A DNA stretch of 64,000 bases from an uncultured Spartobacteria bacterium (GTDB taxonomy: Bacteria; Verrucomicrobiota; Verrucomicrobiia; Chthoniobacterales; Terrimicrobiaceae), in assembly GCA_937960895.1 (NCBI GenBank), contig CALCJD010000119.1, positions 1 to 64,000 of the forward strand, in the 5' to 3' direction. Positions within the stretch are counted from its first letter, which is position 1. Each line of letters opens with the position of its first letter. The position numbers and the translations under genes were made by a program. The notes under the pieces were generated by a model that worked only from the letters and a program-made list of their open reading frames with translations, was not told the origin of the DNA and searched no databases. Positions 52,612 to 60,372 of the stretch are shown one piece after another.

Positions 52612-53098
52612 CATTCTCCCGGCAGCCGGACGTTCCGGGAAATCCATCGCGACTCCGCCGGGGATTTTATCCAACACCCCGCTTAGATGTCACCATCCCC
52701 CGCATGCGCGGATCCCCCCCAAATTGGGGGATGGACTCCCTTCAAAATCTCGGATTTGCTTTGCCGGAAAAACCCGCATCAACACGACACACTCAATGCA
52801 TAAAACCACATAACTTCCAAAGACCCCGCCACCAATCCGGCCGACTCCGCAAACAAATCCTTTGGCTTCGCTTTTATTGCAAAGCATGCCCTTGCTGCGT
52901 CCGGCCGAAAAGCCGATCCGCTAAAACTAATACACCGAACCGCATTTTCCCTTAGCCATAACGCCAGCGCGGCGACGTTATGTTTGCATGCGAACCGTGT
53001 GTCGGGAAACCGCCTGTCCCCGCAATGGGAATCCGCGGCGCCGGCCCCGGACGAGAGATGCGTGTTGCCGCCGGTCGGCAAGGGAAATTCGCCGGCAA
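52612..53098. other. Gap with hairpins between LuxR regulator and Ser/Thr kinase
   Basis: The gap holds two dyads. The first is ATCCCCC...GGGGGAT (52713-52719 and 52727-52733), which can also pair its GGGGGATGG with an upstream CCATCCCCC at 52694-52702. The second is CATAACG-N12-CGTTATG (52957-52963 and 52976-52982). The middle part is AT-rich. Neither dyad has a T-tract, so they may be operators or non-canonical terminators. No coding frame is convincing. Confidence 0.45.
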
Positions 53099-54361
53099 TC
53101 AGGCCCCGCGGTCCGGAGGCGGGCTCCCTGCGACGATCGCGATTTGATCCGGGGAGAAAACCACGACCTGGGGACTTCCGTGAAACTCCGACAGCACGCC
53201 GTTCACGCGGATCCGTGTTCCCACCGGAACTTCGGGGAACCCTCCGGGCGGTTCGGAAGTCCCGGGCTTCAGCAAAAGCACCGCGGAAAAGTCGCTCCGG
53301 TTGACGCTTTCAAAATTCAAAAAACGGATCGTGCCCGCCGCGTTTTCCCAGATCCTGTCCACCACGCCGGAAACCGTCACCCGGCTGCCCAGCGCGGAGA
53401 GCAATTTCGTTTGATCCGTGGCCGCGATCTCCTCCAGGCCGCCGGTTGGCGGAAGCCGGTTCGGCGGGGTCGCCGGAACACCCGGCGAGGAGAGGATTTT
53501 TTCAAGTTCGGCCAGCGCGGCCGCGGCGCTTTCCGGACGGTCCGCCGGAGAAAGCGCCATGAGGCGTTCGACCCAGGCGCCAAGGTCCGGAGGAAGGTCC
53601 GGACGGCGTTCGGCCAGGGGACGGAACTCGTGGCGCAAATGGGCCTCGATCACCCCCCGCACCGAGACCCCCTGAAAAGGTTCCCGCCGGCTCAGCGCGT
53701 GATAAAACACGCAGCCCAGCGAATACAGGTCCGTCCGCGCATCCACCGGCTGGCGTTTCAGTTGCTCGGGGGCGACGGTGTACACGGAACCGATCAACCC
53801 TCCGCCCCAGAGCGGCGGTTCGGCCGGCTGCTGATCAATCATGGCCGCCAGTCCGAAATCGAGCAGCTTCACCTGCAGCCGGCCGGTCGTCAGGGCAGTC
53901 AGTATGATGTTGGTCGATTTGATGTCGAGATGCACCATGCCCAGGGAATGGGCGGCGCCAAGGGCGTCCAGGCATTGCCGCGCGACTTCCGCAAATTCCG
54001 CGAGTCCGAGCGCCGCATCCAAAGATTCCAGCGTGTGGCCGCTCAGATATTCCATCACCATCACCACATCGCCCTTGTGTTCCAGGACGTCGTAAACGGT
54101 GACAATGTTGGGATGCTGCAGGCGGGCGAGGCGTTTGGCCTCCTCCATGGCAAACCGGGCGCGCCGCTCGGGGTCCCCGGCCCGCAGGTGCACGCGTTTG
54201 ACCGCCACAAGGCGTTGCAACTGGCGGTCATAGGCCAAAAACACCTCTCCCGCTCCGCCCCGGCCGATGATCTCCCGGGGCACATAACGGCGTGCGATCA
54301 CCCCCAGATTGGGCTTTCTGAAACGCGCCGTTTTTTGAATCGAGAATTTTTGCACCCCCAT
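53099..54361 (-). CDS. Ser/Thr protein kinase with C-terminal OB-fold-like domain
   Basis: This 420-residue Hanks-type kinase has the glycine loop GRGGAGEVF (34-41), ATP lysine K55, E74, the catalytic loop HLDIKSTN (144-151, Leu for the usual Arg), DFG (168-170) and APEQ (197-200). From about 326 to 410 is a beta-rich domain with GTIRFLNFESVNRSDFSAVLL, resembling an OB-fold nucleic acid-binding domain. No membrane helix is present, so it is a soluble kinase. It is divergent from ppgK with a 127-base gap. The start at 54361 was chosen as the family N-terminus. Confidence 0.88.
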   Translation of the reverse strand: MGVQKFSIQKTARFRKPNLGVIARRYVPREIIGRGGAGEVFLAYDRQLQRLVAVKRVHLRAGDPERRARFAMEEAKRLARLQHPNIVTVYDVLEHKGDVVMVMEYLSGHTLESLDAALGLAEFAEVARQCLDALGAAHSLGMVHLDIKSTNIILTALTTGRLQVKLLDFGLAAMIDQQPAEPPLWGGGLIGSVYTVAPEQLKRQPVDARTDLYSLGCVFYHALSRREPFQGVSVRGVIEAHLRHEFRPLAERRPDLPPDLGAWVERLMALSPADRPESAAAALAELEKILSSPGVPATPPNRLPPTGGLEEIAATDQTKLLSALGSRVTVSGVVDRIWENAAGTIRFLNFESVNRSDFSAVLLLKPGTSEPPGGFPEVPVGTRIRVNGVLSEFHGSPQVVVFSPDQIAIVAGSPPPDRGA

Positions 54362-54488
54362 GCGACCCGGCGTCACATTGGCGAAGCCGCAACCGGTTTT
54401 ACAAGTCCGAAGGAAAACAGGGGAAACCCGCGCTGGCCAGCCGGACCGGAAGCTGATAGCCGTTGAACACGGAACCCCCGCACATCCC

Positions 54489-55241
54489 ATGAACTACCTT
54501 GGCATCGACATTGGCGGAACCGGCATCAAAGGCGCTCCGGTGAACGTGGAAACCGGTGAGCTCGTCGCGGAACGCCTGCGCATCCCCACGCCGCAGCCCG
54601 CCCTCCCCAATGCCGTCGCGGATGTCGTCGAGCAAATCGCGCGGCATTTCAACTACCGGGGACCGGCCGGCGTGACCTTTCCCGCCGTGGTCAAGAACGG
54701 CGTGGTCTACACCGCCGCCAACGTCGATCCGTCCTGGATCGGCACCAATGCCGGAGAACTATTTTCCCGGCACATCGGCGGGCCCGTGGCCGTGGTCAAC
54801 GACGCCGACGCCGCCGGCATTGCGGAGATGCGTTTCGGAGCCGGTCGCGATCGCAAGGGAGTCGTCATCATGATCACCCTGGGCACCGGCATCGGATCGG
54901 CGGTTTTTCTTGATGGGAAACTCCTGCCCAACACCGAATTCGGCCACCTGCGCATTCGCGGCAAGGATGCCGAGAAGCGCGCTTCCGAGCGGGTGCACGA
55001 GGAAAAGAAGCTCTCGTGGAAAAAATGGGCGAAGCGCCTGAGCGAGTTCCTCGGCGAGATGGAACGGCTCTTTTCCCCGGATCTATTTATCATTGGCGGA
55101 GGCGTGAGCAAGAAGGCGGACAAGTTCCTGCCGCTGCTGACCACCAAGACGGAAGTCATCATCGTTCCCGCCCAGATGCACAACGAGGCCGGCATCATCG
55201 GTGCGGCCTACCTGGCAAGCCGGCACCTGGCCTCCGAGTGA
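54489..55241 (+). CDS. ppgK: Polyphosphate glucokinase (ROK family)
   Basis: This 250-residue ROK kinase phosphorylates glucose with polyphosphate or ATP. It has the phosphate motif LGIDIGGTGIKGAPV at the N-terminus, NDADAAGIAEMRFGAG, and the second phosphate motif LGTGIGSAVF. The KKADKF and HNEAGIIGAAYLA ends fit PPGK rather than repressor ROK proteins, because there is no DNA-binding domain. The start at 54489 is the family start. Confidence 0.93.
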   Translation: MNYLGIDIGGTGIKGAPVNVETGELVAERLRIPTPQPALPNAVADVVEQIARHFNYRGPAGVTFPAVVKNGVVYTAANVDPSWIGTNAGELFSRHIGGPVAVVNDADAAGIAEMRFGAGRDRKGVVIMITLGTGIGSAVFLDGKLLPNTEFGHLRIRGKDAEKRASERVHEEKKLSWKKWAKRLSEFLGEMERLFSPDLFIIGGGVSKKADKFLPLLTTKTEVIIVPAQMHNEAGIIGAAYLASRHLASE

Positions 55242-55354
55242 CCCCGACCGTCCCGGCCGCCGCCTCGTTTTCCCGCCTTGTCCGCCGCGGGGAGGGGGCC
55301 ACCCGTCCCGGCATTGGTTCTGGCGAACCCTCCGTTCCGGCGTAGATTTTCCCC

Positions 55355-57373
55355 ATGCACCGCAATCTGCTGGCCGATTCGACGTCGCCCTATCTGCTCC
55401 AACACAAGGACAATCCGGTCGCGTGGCGACCCTGGGGTGAGGAGGCGTTCGCGGAGGCCGGACGTCTCGGCAAGCCGGTCTTTCTGTCCATCGGCTACTC
55501 CACCTGCCACTGGTGCCACGTAATGGCGCACGAGTCGTTTGAGAACCCGGAAATTGCGGCGTTGATGAACGAGTCCTTCGTCAACATCAAGGTGGACCGG
55601 GAGGAACGTCCGGACGTCGACCGGCTGTACATGGCCTTCGTGCAGGCCACCACCGGACAGGGCGGCTGGCCCATGAGCGTGTGGCTCACGCCGGAGGGAA
55701 AACCGTTTTTTGGAGGCACCTATTTTCCGCCGGAGGACCGTTACGGGCGCATCGGATTTCCCGGACTGTGCCGTCAGATCGCGCGGTTGTGGGCCGAGGA
55801 TCGCGCCCGCGTGGAGGCCGAGGGCACGCGCGTTCTGGCCGCCCTGGCCGAGGCGGTGACCGCAAACACCCCGACCACCTTCGCCGGGGACCGCGAACCC
55901 ATTCGTCATGCGGTCGAGGCATTTCTCCGGGCCTTCGATCCCGTGGAGGGGGGATTTGGAAACGCTCCAAAATTTCCCCGCACGTCCGTCTACGATTTTC
56001 TCCAGCGCTGCGGCGGGGAACGCGGACGCGAGGCGGTCCTGTTCACCCTTCGCAAAATGGCGGCCGGCGGCTTGCGCGACCACCTCGGCGGCGGATTTCA
56101 CCGCTATTCGGTCGACGAATTCTGGCATGTCCCGCATTTCGAAAAAATGCTCTACGATCAGGCCCAGCTCGCGGTCTCCTACCTCGAAGCCTGGCAGATC
56201 ACCGGCGACGATTTTTACGCCGGGATCGTACGGCAGACCCTCGATTACGTCCTGCGTGACATGACCCATCCGGAAGGCGGATTCTTTTCCGCCGAGGACG
56301 CGGACAGCCTTCCGCACGCGGGGGCCGCCGAACACGCCGAGGGGGCCTTCTATGTCTGGACGCAGAGGGAAATCGTGGAGGAACTCGGTGCGGAGGCGGC
56401 GGAGATTTTCTGTCGTCATTACGGCGTGCGGGAAAACGGCAATGTTCCGCCGGGCAGCGATCCACACGGCGAATTTTTCCACAAAAACATCCTCATCGAG
56501 CGGGAGTCCGGGGAACATCCGTCCCTGGCGGAAAGCCGCGCGCGACTTTTCGCCCGGCGGTCGAAACGGCCGCGTCCTCACCTCGACGACAAGATCCTGA
56601 CCGCGTGGAACGGACTGATGATTTCCGCGTTTGCCCGCGCCGGAGCCGCCCTGGCCGAACCGCGTTACCTCGACGCCGCCCGGCGGGCTGCGAAATTTTT
56701 GCAAAAGAACCTGACCGTGCAGGGCGATCTGCTGCGCAGCTGGCGGGAGGGACCCGGAACCATCCGGGGCTTTGCGGAGGATTATGCGTTTTTGATCCAG
56801 GCCCTCCTCGATCTCTTTGAGGCCGACCTCGACGACACCTGGCTGGAATGGGCGCTCGATCTGCAGCGCCGCCAGGACGGGCAATTCTGGGATGCGCCGG
56901 TCGGCAACTATTTCAGCAGTCCCCCGGACGACCCCCTGGTCGCCCTGCGCATGAAGGAGGATTACGATGGCGCCGAACCGTCGGCCAACTCCGTCTCCGC
57001 GCGCAATCTGCTTCGGTTGGCGCGGGTGTTGAATGACGGCCGTCTGGAGGACAAGGCACGTGGAATCATCGCCGCCGCCGCCGCGACGCTTGAACGCATT
57101 CCCACCGCGGTGCCCCAAATGCTCCTCGCCCTCGACCTCGCCCTGGCTCCGCCGGAACAGGCCGTGCTCGCAGGCGCGGCGGATGATCCCGCGGTCCGTC
57201 GGGCCCTGGGCCGGCTGCACGCGGAATTTGCCCCCCATCGTCTCATCCTGCGGGCGGGAGGCCTGGCGGCCCGCAGCCACCCCGAACTGGCGGAAATGAA
57301 ACCGGTCAACGGTCGCCCGGCCCTGTATGTCTGCCGGAACTTTGCCTGTCAGGCGCCGGAGGTGCTGGAGTAG
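55355..57373 (+). CDS. DUF255/YyaL thioredoxin-domain protein
   Basis: This 672-residue protein matches the YyaL/spermatogenesis-associated 20 family. An N-terminal thioredoxin-like domain holds the CHWC motif (C51, C54) in YSTCHWCHVMAHESF, the ERPDVD segment and GGWPMSVWLTP, followed by an (alpha/alpha)6 barrel like mannosyl-glycan epimerases. Its role is unknown, probably redox or sugar-related. A terminator follows. Confidence 0.94.
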   Translation: MHRNLLADSTSPYLLQHKDNPVAWRPWGEEAFAEAGRLGKPVFLSIGYSTCHWCHVMAHESFENPEIAALMNESFVNIKVDREERPDVDRLYMAFVQATTGQGGWPMSVWLTPEGKPFFGGTYFPPEDRYGRIGFPGLCRQIARLWAEDRARVEAEGTRVLAALAEAVTANTPTTFAGDREPIRHAVEAFLRAFDPVEGGFGNAPKFPRTSVYDFLQRCGGERGREAVLFTLRKMAAGGLRDHLGGGFHRYSVDEFWHVPHFEKMLYDQAQLAVSYLEAWQITGDDFYAGIVRQTLDYVLRDMTHPEGGFFSAEDADSLPHAGAAEHAEGAFYVWTQREIVEELGAEAAEIFCRHYGVRENGNVPPGSDPHGEFFHKNILIERESGEHPSLAESRARLFARRSKRPRPHLDDKILTAWNGLMISAFARAGAALAEPRYLDAARRAAKFLQKNLTVQGDLLRSWREGPGTIRGFAEDYAFLIQALLDLFEADLDDTWLEWALDLQRRQDGQFWDAPVGNYFSSPPDDPLVALRMKEDYDGAEPSANSVSARNLLRLARVLNDGRLEDKARGIIAAAAATLERIPTAVPQMLLALDLALAPPEQAVLAGAADDPAVRRALGRLHAEFAPHRLILRAGGLAARSHPELAEMKPVNGRPALYVCRNFACQAPEVLE

Positions 57374-57431
57374 GCGGGGACCCGGACGGGGGCTTGAATC
57401 GCCCCCCCGCCTAGATGGTTAGCGGGAAAGT

Positions 57432-57460
57432 GGGACAGGTCGGAGGCTGTCCCTCCGTTT
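57432..57460 (+). terminator. Rho-independent terminator after the DUF255 gene
   Basis: The stem GGGACAG/CTGTCCC (57432-57438 and 57447-57453) with an 8-base loop is followed by TCCGTTTTCTTCT, a reasonable T-rich tail. It separates the DUF255 gene from the convergent dehydrogenase. Confidence 0.7.
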
Positions 57461-57464
57461 TCTT

Positions 57465-58481
57465 CTAGGCGATGCGTTCCATCAATTCCCGGGTCACCGC
57501 GTAGCGCAACGGCTGCCCTTCGACCCAGAGGAGAAATTCCTCAATCATGAGATCGGCCATGCGCAGGACCTCGGAGCCCATGGAACCCGCGATGTGCGGG
57601 GTCAGCACGACGTTGGGCAGCGAATAGATCGGCGAGCCCTCCTCCGGAGGCTCCGGCCAGGTGACATCGAGAACCGCCGTCAGATCCGGCCGGCTCCGCA
57701 GCACATCAATCATTTCGTCCTCCCGCACCAGGGCACCGCGGGAGGTGTTGATGAAGGTGGCGTTGGGTTTCATGCGGGCGAGCAGGGCTCCGGAGATGAT
57801 GCCCTCGGTTTCCTTCAGCCACGGGGTGTGAACCGTCACAACGTCCCCCTTCGAAAACACCTCCTCGAGACTCTCCGCACGCATGACCCCATATTCCTGC
57901 AGGGTGTCGTCGCCCACAAAGGGATCGTAGGCCAGTTTGCGCAGCTGAAAATGCTGAAGGAGCTGGCAAACCTTGCGTCCGATCATTCCCAGGGACACGA
58001 GACCGACGGTCGCGCCGTAGGCTCCGGGAATGTCGAGGCGCTTCCAGCCTTCCGGGCCGGGGTGCTCGCGAAACTGGCGGTGGTGCTGCCAGCCCAGCTT
58101 GAGACCAAAAAGAATCTGCGAAAGGGTGAACTCCGCCACCGGAACGGCATTGGCTGCCCAGGCACTCACCACCGTCACATTGCGGTCAAAAAGCGGTTCG
58201 GCAAACGGCTTCACGGACCCGGCGGCGTAAAAAACCGCCCGCAGGTTGGGCAGCAGCCTCAATTGTTCCTCGGTAAGACGGGGCATGCCCCACGTGGAAA
58301 AAATCACCTGGGTGTCCTTCAACCATTCCGCGTGATCCGCCAGGGAGTCGGCGTTCACCACTTCCGGCAGCAGCTCGACCAGTTTCGACAGGCGCTCCCG
58401 CTGCCGGGTTCCCCACACCCATTTCAACGTCTCGGGGTCGTGGGAAAGAAAGACCCCTCTGATACGCGGAATTTGATTCAT
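57465..58481 (-). CDS. D-isomer-specific 2-hydroxyacid dehydrogenase
   Basis: This 338-residue NAD-dependent dehydrogenase has the catalytic-domain start, the dinucleotide motif YGATVGLVSLGMIGRKV near the middle, LKETEGIISG, NTSRGALVREDEM and the late TPHIAGS with catalytic His. It would reduce a 2-oxo acid or act on a hydroxyacid; substrate unknown. The start at 58481 is preferred to a longer upstream frame. It is divergent from the TrhO-RluA gene. Confidence 0.94.
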   Translation of the reverse strand: MNQIPRIRGVFLSHDPETLKWVWGTRQRERLSKLVELLPEVVNADSLADHAEWLKDTQVIFSTWGMPRLTEEQLRLLPNLRAVFYAAGSVKPFAEPLFDRNVTVVSAWAANAVPVAEFTLSQILFGLKLGWQHHRQFREHPGPEGWKRLDIPGAYGATVGLVSLGMIGRKVCQLLQHFQLRKLAYDPFVGDDTLQEYGVMRAESLEEVFSKGDVVTVHTPWLKETEGIISGALLARMKPNATFINTSRGALVREDEMIDVLRSRPDLTAVLDVTWPEPPEEGSPIYSLPNVVLTPHIAGSMGSEVLRMADLMIEEFLLWVEGQPLRYAVTRELMERIA

Positions 58482-58548
58482 TGGCGGAACGATGATGAAA
58501 GGAACGTCCCGGTTCGTAAAGGACGGGGGTGTCTGAACGGAGAAAAAT

Positions 58549-60372
58549 TTGCGACGTCTGTCCGCCGGCGCTAAATCAAAAGCCGACGTGTTCACCAATA
58601 TCGCCGCCTACAAATTCGCGCCGCTCGCCGATCTCAAACCGCTGCGGGACAACCTGCTGGCCTTCTGCCGATCCCGTTCGCTGCGCGGCACCATTCTTCT
58701 CAGCACCGAGGGCATCAACCTGTTCGTGGCCGGACAGGCGGCCGCCATCGGGGAATTGCTGGCGGAGTTGCGCCGCATCAAGGGCCTCGGGGACCTGACC
58801 CCCAAATACAGCGAAAGCGCCGCCCAGCCGTTCACGCGCATGGTCGTGCGCATCAAAAAGGAGATCATCGCCTTCGGCGTGGAAGGAATCGATCCGGCGC
58901 GGCACACCTCGCCCAAGCTGCCCGCCCCAACTCTCAAGCAATGGCTCGACGAGGGACGGCCGGTGACCCTGCTCGACACCCGCAATGATTACGAAGTGCG
59001 GCTCGGAACGTTTCGCGGAGCGCGCACCCTCGGGATCCGTCATTTCCGGCAATTCCCCGAAGCGGTGCACACGCTTCCCGAGGAACTGAAGGAACAGCCC
59101 ATCGTCATGTTCTGCACGGGCGGCATCCGCTGCGAAAAAGCCGGACCCTACATGGAACGCGCCGGCTTCCGCAGTGTCTTCCAGCTCGACGGCGGCATTC
59201 TGAAATATTTCGAGGAATGCGGCGGCGCACATTACGACGGGGAGTGTTTTGTTTTTGACCAGCGGGTGGGCGTGGATCCCGCGCTGCGCGAAACACCCAC
59301 CGCCCAGTGCTTTGCCTGTCAGTCCCCGTTGGACGAGCGGGAACAGCGGGATCCGCGTTATGTGCCCGGTTCCTCGTGTCCGCATTGTTACGATCGCCAC
59401 ATCCGACGGTCCGCCGGGCTTCTCGCCAAACGCAACGCCGCCTTCCTGGCCCTGAACGATCCTCTGCCCGGCGCGGAGCCCTACGAAAACCGCCGGCCGT
59501 TGAAAGTTCCGGCCACCCATGACGGCCGGCCCCTCATCGACCTGCTCAGCGACGTGTTTGCCCATGTTCCCCGCGGAACGTGGGAATCCGCCTGCGGCGC
59601 GGGACGTTTTGTGGACGCGCTCGGCCGGCCGCTCACCGCCATGTCGGTCCTCAAGGCCGGCGAGCGTTGTTATCATGTCGAACCGCACACCGTCGAACCT
59701 CCGGTCGACGCCCGCGTGCGTGTCCTTCATGAGGACGAGGCCCTCATCGTCCTCGACAAGCCGGCCCCGCTGCCCATCCATCCCTGCGGGCGCTACAACC
59801 GGAACACGCTCCAGCATCTGCTCAATCTGGTTTATGCGCCCATGAAACCGCGGCCCGCGCACCGGCTCGACACCAACACCACCGGATTGGTCGTCTGCAG
59901 CCGCACGCGGAAATTTGCCCGCGAACTGCAGCCGCAATTCGAAAACGGCGAGGTCCGAAAAACCTACCTCGCCGAGGTGCTGGGCCGCCCGGCCGAGGAC
60001 ACCTTTGCCTCCGACGCGCCCATCGCCGGCAAGCCCGGGGAAATCGGGTCGCGAACCACCGATGAAACCCACGGACTGCCGGCCCGGACGGAATTCCGCG
60101 TGCTCGCGCGGCGTCCGAACACCACGCTGCTCGAAGTGCGTCCCCTCACCGGCCGGACGAATCAAATCCGCGTGCACCTCTGGCAACTTGGGCTTCCCAT
60201 CTGCGGCGATCCCGCCTATCTTCCCGGCGGCCGGCTGGGCGGGGCGATGAGCCTCACTCCCGGCGATCCGCCCATGCATCTTCATGCCTGGCGGCTCGCG
60301 TTTCGCCATCCCCTTACCGGGGAAACGGTGACCTACGAAACCGAACCTCCCCCCTGGGCAGCTGAGAAATGA
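58549..60372 (+). CDS. TrhO rhodanese-type tRNA hydroxylase fused to RluA-family pseudouridine synthase
   Basis: This 607-residue protein is a fusion. Residues about 15-290 match TrhO (YceA), which makes 5-hydroxyuridine at position 34 of tRNA: YKFAPL, STEGINLF, LDTRNDYEV and the rhodanese Cys C189 in FCTGGIRCEKAG, then a CxxC-rich end. Residues about 320-600 match RluA-type pseudouridine synthases with HRLDTNTTGLVV (catalytic Asp at about 441) and LTGRTNQIRVHLWQLG. Both act on RNA. The frame starts with TTG at 58549 after a GGAG site (58539-58542); a GTG at 58588 is an alternative. It overlaps rapA by 4 bases. Confidence 0.9.
   Translation: MRRLSAGAKSKADVFTNIAAYKFAPLADLKPLRDNLLAFCRSRSLRGTILLSTEGINLFVAGQAAAIGELLAELRRIKGLGDLTPKYSESAAQPFTRMVVRIKKEIIAFGVEGIDPARHTSPKLPAPTLKQWLDEGRPVTLLDTRNDYEVRLGTFRGARTLGIRHFRQFPEAVHTLPEELKEQPIVMFCTGGIRCEKAGPYMERAGFRSVFQLDGGILKYFEECGGAHYDGECFVFDQRVGVDPALRETPTAQCFACQSPLDEREQRDPRYVPGSSCPHCYDRHIRRSAGLLAKRNAAFLALNDPLPGAEPYENRRPLKVPATHDGRPLIDLLSDVFAHVPRGTWESACGAGRFVDALGRPLTAMSVLKAGERCYHVEPHTVEPPVDARVRVLHEDEALIVLDKPAPLPIHPCGRYNRNTLQHLLNLVYAPMKPRPAHRLDTNTTGLVVCSRTRKFARELQPQFENGEVRKTYLAEVLGRPAEDTFASDAPIAGKPGEIGSRTTDETHGLPARTEFRVLARRPNTTLLEVRPLTGRTNQIRVHLWQLGLPICGDPAYLPGGRLGGAMSLTPGDPPMHLHAWRLAFRHPLTGETVTYETEPPPWAAEK

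Noticed and set aside
52957..52982. Integron attC-like site
   Set aside because: CATAACG/CGTTATG resembles a short attC core, but the RYYYAAC and GTTRRRY consensus is not met and there is no integrase.
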